The notes beneath the pieces are model-generated. The model saw only the letters and a program-made list of their open reading frames with translations. It made no database searches and was not told the DNA's origin. Below, piece after piece: positions 55,239 through 63,553 of a stretch of 64,000 nt of DNA; the stretch's first letter is position 1, and every line of letters starts with the position of its first letter. The position numbers and the translations under genes were made by a program. Source of the DNA: Paraplanobispora takensis (GTDB lineage Bacteria; Actinomycetota; Actinomycetes; Streptosporangiales; Streptosporangiaceae); NCBI RefSeq assembly GCF_016863195.1, contig NZ_BOOK01000016.1:62001-126000 (forward strand), in the 5' to 3' direction.

Positions 55239-56774
55239 CTAGCGGAGCTCGCGCTTGAGGATCTTGCCGGTGGCGGTCATCGGCAGGGCGTCACGGAACT
55301 CGACGATCCGCGGGTACTTGTAGGCCGCCATGTTCTCCTTGCACCACCCGACCAGCTCCTCCTCGGTGACGGTCGCGCCCGGCGTGCGGATGATGTAGGC
55401 CTTGACCTCCTCGCCGTGCGAGTCGTGGGAGACGCCGACCACCGCGGCCAGGGAGACCTGCGGGTGGGTCATCAGGACCTCTTCGAGCTCACGCGGGTAG
55501 ACGTTGAAGCCGCCCCGGATGATCATGTCCTTGGCCCGGTCGATGATGGCGTAGTAGCCGTCGGAGTCGCGCGTGGCGATGTCGCCGGTGCGGAACCAGC
55601 CGTCCTTCATCACCTCGGCGGTCGCCTCGGGCCGGTTGTAGTAGCCCTTCATCACGTTGTGGCCGCGGATCGCGATCTCACCCGGGCCCTCGCCCTCGAC
55701 CGTGTTCCAGTCGCTGTCGATCAGCTTCATCTCCACGCCCCAGACCGGCGTGCCGATGGTGCCCGCCTTGCTGGGCCTGCCGACCTGGTTGAAGCTGGCC
55801 ACCGGGGAGGTCTCCGACAGGCCGTAGCCCTCCAGGATGCCGACCCCGAAGGTCGTCTCGAAGTCCTTGAGGACCTCGACCGGGGAGGACGCGCCGCCGG
55901 CCACAGCGACCCTGAGCGAGGAGGGCACCTCGTCGCCGTCGGCGTGGATCTTCGTGAGCATGGCCCAGTACATGGTCGGCACGCCCGCGAACAGCGTGAC
56001 GTTCTCCTGGCGCATCAGCTCCAGCGCGGGGCCCGGCTCGAAGCGCGGCATGAGCACGATGGTGCCGCGGCGGCGGAACCCGGCGTTCATGATCACGGTC
56101 TGGCCGAAGGAGTGGAACAGCGGCAGCACCGCCAGGTAGGCGTCCCCGCCCTCGCTCCGCGGGAACATCTCGTCCGAGACCATGGCGTTCATCAGCATGT
56201 TCTGGTGGCTGAGCTCGGCGCCCTTGGGCTGGCCCGTGGTGCCGCTGGTGTAGAGGATCACCGCGGTGTCGTCCGGGGCGGTCTGCACCGTCTCGAACTC
56301 GCCGGAGACGCCGTCCAGCGCCGCCCAGATGGTCTCGCCGTACTCCGACTCGGTGGCGAACGGCGTGGCCGGCAGCACGAAGAGGTGCTCGGTCCCCGCG
56401 GCGCCCTCGAAGCCGGCCTTGCCCCGCTCGCCCAGCGGCAGTTCGGGGGAGCCCTCGAAGCAGAACAGCGCCTTGGCCTCGGAGTCCTCCAGGTGGTAGG
56501 TGATCTCGCGGGACTGGAGCAGGACGTTGAGCGGCACCACCGTCGCCCCGGCCTTCAGGATGCCGAAGTAGACGAAGGGGAAGTAGGGAAGGTTCGGGCA
56601 GGCGAGCGCGACCTTGTCACCCTTGCGGATCCCCCGCGAGACCAGCAGGTTGGCAACCTGGTTCGCGACGGTGTTGACCAGGGAGTACGGCAGACGCAGC
56701 TCACCGAAGACGAGAGCGGTGCGGTCTGGGGCCTCCCGGGCGCTGTCCTCCAGCACGATCGACAGGTTGAGCAT
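55239..56774 (-). CDS. AMP-dependent acyl-CoA synthetase (long-chain fatty acid-CoA ligase type)
   Basis: 511 residues from the ATG at 56774 (GGAGG eight bases upstream); an in-frame start 13 codons earlier lacks such a site. Motifs: P-loop YTSGTTGQPKGAELSHQN, LEGYGLSETSP, GWFRTGDI, the DRAKDMIIRGGFNVYP hinge and the C-terminal catalytic K504 (TATGKILKREL). Activates a carboxylic acid through the acyl-AMP to its CoA ester. Divergent from the GMC gene with a palindromic operator between them. Substrate undetermined; the neighbouring P450s suggest an oxidised lipid. Confidence 0.92.
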   Translation of the reverse strand: MLNLSIVLEDSAREAPDRTALVFGELRLPYSLVNTVANQVANLLVSRGIRKGDKVALACPNLPYFPFVYFGILKAGATVVPLNVLLQSREITYHLEDSEAKALFCFEGSPELPLGERGKAGFEGAAGTEHLFVLPATPFATESEYGETIWAALDGVSGEFETVQTAPDDTAVILYTSGTTGQPKGAELSHQNMLMNAMVSDEMFPRSEGGDAYLAVLPLFHSFGQTVIMNAGFRRRGTIVLMPRFEPGPALELMRQENVTLFAGVPTMYWAMLTKIHADGDEVPSSLRVAVAGGASSPVEVLKDFETTFGVGILEGYGLSETSPVASFNQVGRPSKAGTIGTPVWGVEMKLIDSDWNTVEGEGPGEIAIRGHNVMKGYYNRPEATAEVMKDGWFRTGDIATRDSDGYYAIIDRAKDMIIRGGFNVYPRELEEVLMTHPQVSLAAVVGVSHDSHGEEVKAYIIRTPGATVTEEELVGWCKENMAAYKYPRIVEFRDALPMTATGKILKRELR

Positions 56775-56829
56775 GGATGGGTCCTCCGTCCGAACAAACT
56801 CTGACCCGCTCATCCTGGCAGGCGGGACA

Positions 56830-56845
56830 TACCAACCGGTAGGTA
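56830..56845. promoter_or_regulatory. TetR-like palindromic operator between ligase and GMC genes
   Basis: TACCAACCGGTAGGTA is palindromic except for an A/T difference at positions 5 and 12. On the minus strand it overlaps the -10 region (TTGTAA, 17 bases, TTGGTA) of the acyl-CoA ligase gene. Confidence 0.65.
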
Positions 56846-56859
56846 GCCCAGATTACAAA

Positions 56860-56888
56860 TTGACGGGTAAAGCGGAGGCGAGTAAGCA
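56860..56888 (+). promoter_or_regulatory. Candidate promoter of the GMC oxidoreductase gene
   Basis: TTGACG at 56860-56865 and TAAGCA at 56883-56888, 17-base spacer, about 57 bases before the start codon. Confidence 0.45.
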
Positions 56889-56944
56889 GGTAAGAGCCCG
56901 CTTATCGGGGAGGCGAGCTGACCGTCTGGACGAAGGAAGGGTCA

Positions 56945-58597
56945 GTGAGCATGGAGTACGACTACGTGATCGTGGGCGCCGGCTCGGCGGGGTGCGTCCT
57001 CGCCAACCGGCTGTCGGCCGACCCGGGAGTCCGCGTCGCGCTGGTCGAGGCGGGCGGGTCCGACAGGAAGCTGGAGATCCGCATGCCCGTCGGGTTCGCC
57101 AAGCTGTTCAAGACCCCGTACGACTGGGACTTCACCACCGCCAAGCAGCCGGAGATGTCCGGCCGGGAGCTCTACTGGCCGCGCGGCCGGGTGCTGGGCG
57201 GCTCCTCCTCGCTCAACGCCCAGATGTGGGTCCGCGGCCACCGCGCCGACTACGACGGCTGGGAGGTCCCCGGCTGGTCCTATGACGAGGTCCTGCCGTA
57301 CTTCCGGCGGGCGGAGCACCGCGTCGGCAGCAACCGCGGCGAGGTGTACGGCACCGACGGCCCCATCCACATCTCCGAGCTGCGCAGCCCCAACATCACC
57401 ACCGCCGCGTTCCTGACGGCCTGCGGGGAACTCGGGATGACCCGGCTCGACGAGCTGAACGGCCCCTCCAACGAGGGCTACTGCCCGACGCCCGTCACCC
57501 AGGACCGCGGCCGGCGCTGGAGCGCCTGCGACGCCTACCTCAGGCCCGCGATGAAGCGGCCCAACCTGACCGTGATCACCTCCTCGCAGGTGAACAGGAT
57601 CCTCATCGAGGACGGGCGCGCGGTCGGCGTGGAGTACGACGGGCCCACCGGAGGTGCGGGCGGGACGGGCGGTGTGGGCGAGCCGGGCGGGGCGGCCGGG
57701 ACGGGTGAGCCGGGCGGCGGCACGGTGCTGCGCGCGAGCCGGGAGGTGATCCTGTCGGCCGGGGCGATCGGCTCGCCGCACCTGCTGATGCTCTCCGGCG
57801 TCGGGGACGCCGGGGAACTGCGCGCGCAGGGGGTGGAGCCGGTCCACGACCTGCCCGAGGTCGGCCGCAACCTCCAGGACCACCTGGCCTCGGGCGTCAT
57901 CCTGCACTGCCCCCGGCCGGTCACGCTCGCCGGCGCCGACTCCGTCACGAACCTGCTGCGCTTCCTGGTCGGCCGGCGGGGCATGCTCACCTCCAACGTC
58001 GGCGAGGCCGTCGCCTTCATCCGGACCACGCCCGACGAGCCCGCCCCGGACATCGAGCTGATCTTCGCCCCGGGGCCGTTCATCGACCACGGCATGACGC
58101 CGCCGTCCGGCCACGGCCTGACCATCGCCTCGATCCTGCTGCAGCCCGAGAGCCGCGGCCGGATCTCCCTCAACGGCCGGGAGGTGGTGATCGACCCCGG
58201 TTACCTGGCGGCCGAGGTGGACGTCCGGCGGCAGATCGCGGGACTGCGCAGGGCCAAGGAGCTGTTCGCCACCGCCGCCCTGAAGCCGTTCGCCGGCCCG
58301 CCGATGGACCCGTACTGGGGGGCGGAGACCGACGAGGAGCTCGCCCGCTGGATCCGCGAGCGCAGCGAGACCCTGTACCACCCGGTCGGCACCTGCCGCA
58401 TGGGCGCCGACGAGGAGTCCGTGGTCGACCCCTTTCTGCGGGTGCGGGGTGTCGCGGCGCTGCGCGTGGCCGACGTCTCGATCATGCCGGTCATCAACCG
58501 CGGCCACACCCACGCCCCCGCCGTCATGATCGGCGAGAAGGCGGCCGACCTGATCACGGAGGGACAGCGGGCCTCGTGGGCGAAGCGTGTGTCGTGA
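56945..58597 (+). CDS. GMC-family FAD oxidoreductase (choline dehydrogenase-like)
   Basis: 550 residues from the GTG at 56945 (AAGGAAGGG upstream; ATG at 56951 possible). Rossmann motif [13 protein letters not shown] at 11-23, GMC signature [17 protein letters not shown], second signature [17 protein letters not shown], and the C-terminal catalytic-His region ([19 protein letters not shown]). A Gly-rich, low-complexity insert of about 28 residues interrupts the fold near 238-265. Oxidises an alcohol to aldehyde or ketone. Sits between an acyl-CoA ligase and P450 genes, so a lipid or terpenoid alcohol is plausible. Confidence 0.92.
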   Translation: MSMEYDYVIVGAGSAGCVLANRLSADPGVRVALVEAGGSDRKLEIRMPVGFAKLFKTPYDWDFTTAKQPEMSGRELYWPRGRVLGGSSSLNAQMWVRGHRADYDGWEVPGWSYDEVLPYFRRAEHRVGSNRGEVYGTDGPIHISELRSPNITTAAFLTACGELGMTRLDELNGPSNEGYCPTPVTQDRGRRWSACDAYLRPAMKRPNLTVITSSQVNRILIEDGRAVGVEYDGPTGGAGGTGGVGEPGGAAGTGEPGGGTVLRASREVILSAGAIGSPHLLMLSGVGDAGELRAQGVEPVHDLPEVGRNLQDHLASGVILHCPRPVTLAGADSVTNLLRFLVGRRGMLTSNVGEAVAFIRTTPDEPAPDIELIFAPGPFIDHGMTPPSGHGLTIASILLQPESRGRISLNGREVVIDPGYLAAEVDVRRQIAGLRRAKELFATAALKPFAGPPMDPYWGAETDEELARWIRERSETLYHPVGTCRMGADEESVVDPFLRVRGVAALRVADVSIMPVINRGHTHAPAVMIGEKAADLITEGQRASWAKRVS

Positions 58598-58603
58598 CTC
58601 ACA

Positions 58604-58627
58604 CTTGACGTAAGTAATCACTTGCAG
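58604..58627. promoter_or_regulatory. Promoter/operator region of the first tandem P450
   Basis: TTGACG (58605-58610) followed at once by TAAGT-AATC-ACTTG (58611-58624). The palindrome matches the consensus AAGYAATCRCTTG shared with the racemase-P450 operon. The -35-like TTGACGTAAGT stretch recurs before the P450 at 62212. Confidence 0.55.
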
Positions 58628-58639
58628 AAACCTGGGTTA

Positions 58640-59911
58640 ATGACCGCGAGTGTGACGGACATCGACCTGTCGCAGATCCCGTTCTGGGCTCTCCCTCAGG
58701 CAGAGCGCGCGGACGCCTTCCGGCGGCTGCGCCGACTGGACCGGCCCGTCTTCGTCAAGGAGAACAAGGTCCCCTTCGTCGGGCACGGGCCCGGGTACTA
58801 CGCGCTGGTACGGCATGCCGACGTCGCCGAGGCCAGCAGGAACGCCGGGGTCTTCAGCAGCGAGCCGACGGCCAACAGCATCGTGGACATGCCCCGGTGG
58901 ATGGCGGTCTACTTCGGTTCGATGATCAACATGGACGATCCCCGGCACGCGCGGCTGCGCCGGATCGTCTCGCGGGCGTTCACGCCCCGGATCCTGTCCA
59001 AGATGGAGGAGGACCTCCAGAGCGCGGCCACCCGGATCGTGGACGAGGCGATCGCGCGGGGCCCCGGCGACTTCGTCACCCAGATCGCGGCCCGCCTCCC
59101 GGTCCAGGTCATCTGCGACATGATGGGCATTCCCGCGGCGTACCACGACCGGGTGCTCCGGGCGACCAACATCATCCTGGGCAACGCCGACTCCGAGTAC
59201 ACCGGCATCGAACCCGAGTTCAAACGCTGGAACGTGGCCCGCGGCCTGGTCAAGCTGATGAGCGCCGGGCGCTCGCTCAACCACCTGGCCGCCCGGCTCG
59301 GCCGCGAGCGGCGGGGGAACTCCAACGGGGACCTGACCAGCCTGCTGGTCAACGGCGAGGAGTCGCTGACGCCCCAGGAGCTCGGCTCGTTCTTCATCCT
59401 GCTCGTGGTCGCCGGCAGCGAGACCACCCGCAACGCCATCTCCCACGGGCTGAAGCTGCTCACCGACCACCCCGAGCAGCGGGAGCTGCTCCTTTCGGAC
59501 TTCGAGGGCCGCATCGGCGGGGCGGTCGAGGAGATCATCCGCTATTCCACCCCGGTCATCCAGTTCCGCCGCACGCTCACCCGCGACCACTCGATGAACG
59601 GCATGGACTACCGCGAGGGCGACAAGGTCCTGCTCTTCTACAACTCCGCCAACCGCGACGAGAGCGTCTTCACCGACCCCGACGTCTTCGACATCACCCG
59701 CCACCCGAATCCCCACGTGGGCTTCGGCGGCCCCGGCCCGCACTACTGCCTTGGCGCCCACCTGGCCCGCCGCGAGATCACCGTGATGTTCCGCGAGCTG
59801 TTCACCCGCCTGCCGGAGATCCGCACCACCGGCGAACCCGACTATCTGCTGTCCAACTTCATCAACGGCATCAAGCACCTGCCGTACATCGCCGTGGGGG
59901 CGGCTCCGTGA
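58640..59911 (+). CDS. Cytochrome P450 (tandem paralogue A)
   Basis: 423 residues from the ATG at 58640; a TTG at 58622 would include part of the operator. Heme motif GFGGPGPHYCLGAHLARRE with axial C370, I-helix VAGSETTRN, ExxR in EEIIRYSTP. The GGPGPH.CLGAHLARREI pattern places it near the CYP124/125/142-like group that oxidises methyl-branched lipids and sterol side chains; subfamily assignment is by eye. Clearly homologous to the P450s at 60905 and 62212. Confidence 0.92.
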   Translation: MTASVTDIDLSQIPFWALPQAERADAFRRLRRLDRPVFVKENKVPFVGHGPGYYALVRHADVAEASRNAGVFSSEPTANSIVDMPRWMAVYFGSMINMDDPRHARLRRIVSRAFTPRILSKMEEDLQSAATRIVDEAIARGPGDFVTQIAARLPVQVICDMMGIPAAYHDRVLRATNIILGNADSEYTGIEPEFKRWNVARGLVKLMSAGRSLNHLAARLGRERRGNSNGDLTSLLVNGEESLTPQELGSFFILLVVAGSETTRNAISHGLKLLTDHPEQRELLLSDFEGRIGGAVEEIIRYSTPVIQFRRTLTRDHSMNGMDYREGDKVLLFYNSANRDESVFTDPDVFDITRHPNPHVGFGGPGPHYCLGAHLARREITVMFRELFTRLPEIRTTGEPDYLLSNFINGIKHLPYIAVGAAP

Positions 59912-60001
59912 TCGGCTCGTCTCCTGTTCTCCGGCGCCGCCCACCTTCCTCCGGGTGTCCGGCCTGCCGCAGGGTGCCAAGCTAGTGTTAGGTTCACGGG
60001 C

Positions 60002-60853
60002 ATGGAGATCAAGACGGTCACGGCCAACGGGATCGACTTCGGCTACCTGGAGATGGGGGAGGGGCCGCTGGCCCTGTGCCTGCACGGCTTCCCCGACACC
60101 GCCCACACCTGGCGGCACCTGATGCCCGAACTGGCCGCGCGCGGGTACCGGGCGGTCGCGCCGTTCATGCGGGGGTACGCGCCCACCTCGATCCCCGGCG
60201 ACGGCGTCTACGAGCCCGGGGCGCTGGTCGCCGACGCCTGCGCGTTGCACGAGGTGCTCGGCGGGGACGGCGACGCGGTGCTCATCGGGCACGACTGGGG
60301 CGCGTTCCCGGTGTACGGCGCCACCGCCTTCGCCCCGGACCGGTGGCGCAGGGGGGTCGCCATGGCGGTGCCCCCGCCGGCCGCGATGCTGACGCGCTTC
60401 TTCGAGTACGACCAGCTCAAGCGCTCCTTCTACGTCTTCCTGTTCCAGACGCCCCTGGCCGAGACGGCCGCCGCCGGGGAGGGGTTCATCGAAGGGCTGT
60501 GGCGAGATTGGTCGCCGGGCTACGACGCCGCCGAGGACGTCGCCCACGTACGGCGGAGCCTGGGGGAGCCGGCGAACCTGGCCGCGGCGATCGGCTACTA
60601 CCGCGCCATGCTGGGCACCGTGCCGCCGAGCGGCCGTTACGCCGCCGAGCAGGCCGCGACCGGCGGGGACGTCCCGATCCTCTACCTGCACGGGAAGCGC
60701 GACGGCTGCCTGGACCCGGGCCTGGCCGTGACGGCGCCGCATTTCCTGCCGAAGGGGTCCAAGGTGAAAGTGATCGACGAGATGGGCCACTTCCTCCATC
60801 TGGAACGGCCCGAGGAGGTGAATCGGCTCGTTCTGCACTGGTTGGAACAGTGA
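60002..60853 (+). CDS. Alpha/beta hydrolase, epoxide hydrolase/dehalogenase type
   Basis: 283 residues. Oxyanion HGFPD (28-32), nucleophile D98 in GHDWG (an Asp nucleophile, typical of epoxide hydrolases and haloalkane dehalogenases, not esterases), acid residue probably D234, catalytic H263 in MGHFLHLE. A cap domain lies at about 125-215. Placed between two P450 genes in the same direction, so hydrolysis of a P450-made epoxide is an attractive but unproven role. Confidence 0.87.
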   Translation: MEIKTVTANGIDFGYLEMGEGPLALCLHGFPDTAHTWRHLMPELAARGYRAVAPFMRGYAPTSIPGDGVYEPGALVADACALHEVLGGDGDAVLIGHDWGAFPVYGATAFAPDRWRRGVAMAVPPPAAMLTRFFEYDQLKRSFYVFLFQTPLAETAAAGEGFIEGLWRDWSPGYDAAEDVAHVRRSLGEPANLAAAIGYYRAMLGTVPPSGRYAAEQAATGGDVPILYLHGKRDGCLDPGLAVTAPHFLPKGSKVKVIDEMGHFLHLERPEEVNRLVLHWLEQ

Positions 60854-60904
60854 CCGTATGGCAGGATCGGCAAGAAACCGAACTTGGTTCTAATGGAGGC
60901 TGGC

Positions 60905-62167
60905 GTGACGGTTTCGCAGGCGGGTACGGGGCTGCCCGAGATCGACCTGTCCGACATCGATCTCTCGGACGTCGCCTTCTGGGAGCGGCCGATGACCGAG
61001 CGCGAGTCCGCCTTCGCCGTACTGCGCGCGCAACCGCATCCGATCCGCTTCCCCGAGCCGGAGATCAGTTTCGCCCCCGCGGGCCCGGGTTACTACGCCC
61101 TGGTCAGGCACGCCGACATCATCGAGGCCAGCCGCAACCCCGAGGTCTTCTGTTCGGGCAGGAGCTCGACGAGCATCCACGACCTGCCGGTCGAGTTCAA
61201 CGAGTACTTCGGTTCGATGATCAACATGGACGACCCGCGGCACGCGCGTCTGCGCCGGATCGTGTCGCGGGCGTTCACCCCGAAGATGATCAAGCAGTTC
61301 GAGGACGACGTGCAGTCCGAGGCCACCCGGATCGTCGACGACCTCATCGCCGAGGGGCCGGGCTGCGACTTCGTCACCGAGGTGGCGGCCAAGCTCCCCC
61401 TGAAGATCATCTGCGACATGATGGGCATCCCCGAGGAGCACTACCAGACGGTCTTCGAGGCCTCCAACGTCATCCTGTCGGGCGGCGACCCCGAGTTCAT
61501 CGACGACGTCAGCCGCGCGGCCGAACTGCTCCTGGGCGCCGGCCAGCGCCTGCAGGACCTGGTCGTCTCCCTGGCCGACGCCGGGGGCGACAATCTCATC
61601 ACCTCGCTGACCAGCGCCAACATCGACGGCGAGAAGCTGACGATGCAGGAGCTCGGCTCGTTCTTCATCCTGCTGGTGGTGGCGGGCAACGAGACCACGC
61701 GCAACGCCATCTCGCACGGCCTGCACCTGTTCACCGAGAACCCCGATCAGCGGGCGCTGCTGGCCGAGGACTTCGACGGCCGCATCGCCGGCGCGGTCGA
61801 GGAGATCGTCCGGCTGGCCTCCCCGGTCGCCTGGATGCGCCGCACCGTGACCCGCGACCACGAGATGAACGGCACCCTCTACCGCGAGGGCGACAAGGTC
61901 CTGCTCTACTACTGGGCCGCCAACCGGGACGAGGCCGTCTTCACCGACCCCCACCGCTTCGACATCCTGCGGACCGAGGGTCCGCACGTGGGCTTCGGCG
62001 GTCCCGGCCCGCACTTCTGCCTGGGCGCCCACCTGGCCCGACGGGAGATCACGGTGATGTTCCGCGAGCTGTTCACCCGGCTGCCGCAGATCCGCTCCGC
62101 CGGCGAGCCCGACCGCCTGCGCTCCAGCTTCATCAACGGGATCAAGCATCTGGCGTGCGAGTTCTAG
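60905..62167 (+). CDS. Cytochrome P450 (tandem paralogue B)
   Basis: 420 residues from the GTG at 60905, with GGAGG five bases upstream; TTG at 60884 and ATG at 60893 are in frame but poorly placed. Heme motif GFGGPGPHFCLGAHLARRE with axial C372, I-helix VAGNETTRN, ExxR in EEIVRLASP. Very close to paralogue C, including a 110-base stretch identical in DNA (61958-62067 versus 63280-63389). Near the CYP124/125-like group. Confidence 0.92.
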   Translation: MTVSQAGTGLPEIDLSDIDLSDVAFWERPMTERESAFAVLRAQPHPIRFPEPEISFAPAGPGYYALVRHADIIEASRNPEVFCSGRSSTSIHDLPVEFNEYFGSMINMDDPRHARLRRIVSRAFTPKMIKQFEDDVQSEATRIVDDLIAEGPGCDFVTEVAAKLPLKIICDMMGIPEEHYQTVFEASNVILSGGDPEFIDDVSRAAELLLGAGQRLQDLVVSLADAGGDNLITSLTSANIDGEKLTMQELGSFFILLVVAGNETTRNAISHGLHLFTENPDQRALLAEDFDGRIAGAVEEIVRLASPVAWMRRTVTRDHEMNGTLYREGDKVLLYYWAANRDEAVFTDPHRFDILRTEGPHVGFGGPGPHFCLGAHLARREITVMFRELFTRLPQIRSAGEPDRLRSSFINGIKHLACEF

Positions 62168-62176
62168 GTGACGCAT

Positions 62177-62212
62177 TGACGTAAGTCTTTGCTTGCGCAA
62201 AGACTTACGTCA
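62177..62212. promoter_or_regulatory. 36-base perfect inverted repeat touching the P450 start codon
   Basis: TGACGTAAGTCTTTGC (62177-62192), TTGC, and the exact complement (62197-62212). It lies nine bases after the paralogue B stop and its last base is the A of the paralogue C ATG. It includes TTGACGTAAGT, also found before paralogue A. May be an operator, a terminator for paralogue B, or a structure controlling translation of C. Confidence 0.75.
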
Positions 62213-63486
62213 TGAGCGTGACGCCAGCCGAGCGGAGGCCGATCCTCTCCGCCGACGACTTCGACCTGTCGGACTACGACTTCTGGGCCCGGCCCATGGC
62301 GGAGCGGGAACGCGCCTTCCGGCTTCTGCGCGGCCTGGAGCACCCGGTCTTCTACGCGGAGCAGGAGGTCCCCTTCGCCCCCGCGGGACCCGGGTACCAC
62401 GCCCTGGTCAAACACGCCGACATCCTGGAGGCCAGCCGCAACCCCGAGGTCTTCTGCTCGGGGGACGGCGGCGCCACCAACATCCCGGACATGCCGCCGG
62501 AGTTCACCGAGTACTTCGGCTCGATGATCAACATGGACGACCCCCGGCACGCGCGCCTGCGCCGGATCGTGTCGCGGGCCTTCACCCCCAAGATGATCAA
62601 GCAATTCGAGGCCGACGTCGACGCGGCGGCCGTGCGGATCGTGGACGACCTGCTCGCCGAGGGGCCGGGCTGCGACTTCGTCACCGAGGTGGCGGCCAAG
62701 CTCCCCCTGAAGATCATCTGCGACATGATGGGCATCCCGGAGAAGGACTACGGCTTCGTCTTCGACCGGTCGAACATCATCCTGGGCGGCTTCGACCCCG
62801 AGTACGGCGGAACCGACGTGGACAGCATCGCGGAGAGGCTGCTCATGGCCGGGCTGGAGCTGAACCAGCTCGTCCAGGACCTCGGCGCGCACCGCACCGA
62901 GCATCCCACCGCGGATCTCACCTCCTCGCTCGTCAACGCCAACATCGACGGGGAGCGGCTCACCGCCCAGGAACTGGGCTCGTTCTTCATCCTGCTGGTG
63001 GTGGCGGGCAACGAGACCACCCGCAACGCCATCTCCTACGGCCTGCGCCTGCTGACCCAGAACCCCGACCAGCGCGCGCTCTGGCTGTCCGACATCGACG
63101 GTCACGCCCCGGGCGCGGTCGAGGAGATCGTCCGGCTGGCCTCCCCGGTGAACTACATGCGGCGCAAGGTCACCCGCGACCACGAGATGAACGGCACCCT
63201 CTACCGCAAGGGGGAGAAGGCGGTGCTCTACTACTGGTCGGCCAACCGGGACGAGGCCGTCTTCACCGATCCGCTCCGGTTCGACATCCTGCGGACCGAG
63301 GGTCCGCACGTGGGCTTCGGCGGTCCCGGCCCGCACTTCTGCCTGGGCGCCCACCTGGCCCGACGGGAGATCACGGTGATGTTCCGCGAACTGCTGCGCC
63401 GCGTCCCCGGGATCGAGGGACACCGGCCCGAGCGGCTCTACTCCAGCTTCATCAACGGCATCAAGCACATGGAGTGCGTCTTCTGA
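62212..63486 (+). CDS. Cytochrome P450 (tandem paralogue C)
   Basis: 424 residues. Heme motif GFGGPGPHFCLGAHLARRE with axial C377, I-helix VAGNETTRN, ExxR in EEIVRLASP. The ATG at 62212 has no ribosome site because the palindrome fills the upstream space, so translation is either leaderless or gated by that hairpin. Closest relative in the window is paralogue B. Substrate probably a large hydrophobic molecule; not determinable here. Confidence 0.92.
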   Translation: MSVTPAERRPILSADDFDLSDYDFWARPMAERERAFRLLRGLEHPVFYAEQEVPFAPAGPGYHALVKHADILEASRNPEVFCSGDGGATNIPDMPPEFTEYFGSMINMDDPRHARLRRIVSRAFTPKMIKQFEADVDAAAVRIVDDLLAEGPGCDFVTEVAAKLPLKIICDMMGIPEKDYGFVFDRSNIILGGFDPEYGGTDVDSIAERLLMAGLELNQLVQDLGAHRTEHPTADLTSSLVNANIDGERLTAQELGSFFILLVVAGNETTRNAISYGLRLLTQNPDQRALWLSDIDGHAPGAVEEIVRLASPVNYMRRKVTRDHEMNGTLYRKGEKAVLYYWSANRDEAVFTDPLRFDILRTEGPHVGFGGPGPHFCLGAHLARREITVMFRELLRRVPGIEGHRPERLYSSFINGIKHMECVF

Positions 63487-63517
63487 CGCGCGGCGGACGC
63501 CGTACGGCACGGGACGC

Positions 63518-63544
63518 CGGGCGGGCGCGACCGGCGCCCGCCCG
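63518..63544. terminator. Bidirectional terminator at the end of the P450 cluster
   Basis: CGGGCGGGCGC (63518-63528), five-base loop, complement (63534-63544), between the convergent P450 and truncated hypothetical genes. Confidence 0.8.
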
Positions 63545-63553
63545 CGCGGGTCC

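Noticed and set aside
58637-60838. Minus-strand frame of 733 codons across P450 and hydrolase genes
   Set aside because: No recognisable motifs, spans two well-defined genes on the other strand; typical of high-GC DNA.
60870-60895. KstR-like site (GAAC-TTG-GTTC) before P450 B
   Set aside because: The half-sites are separated by three bases instead of two and outer bases do not fit the consensus; too weak to call.
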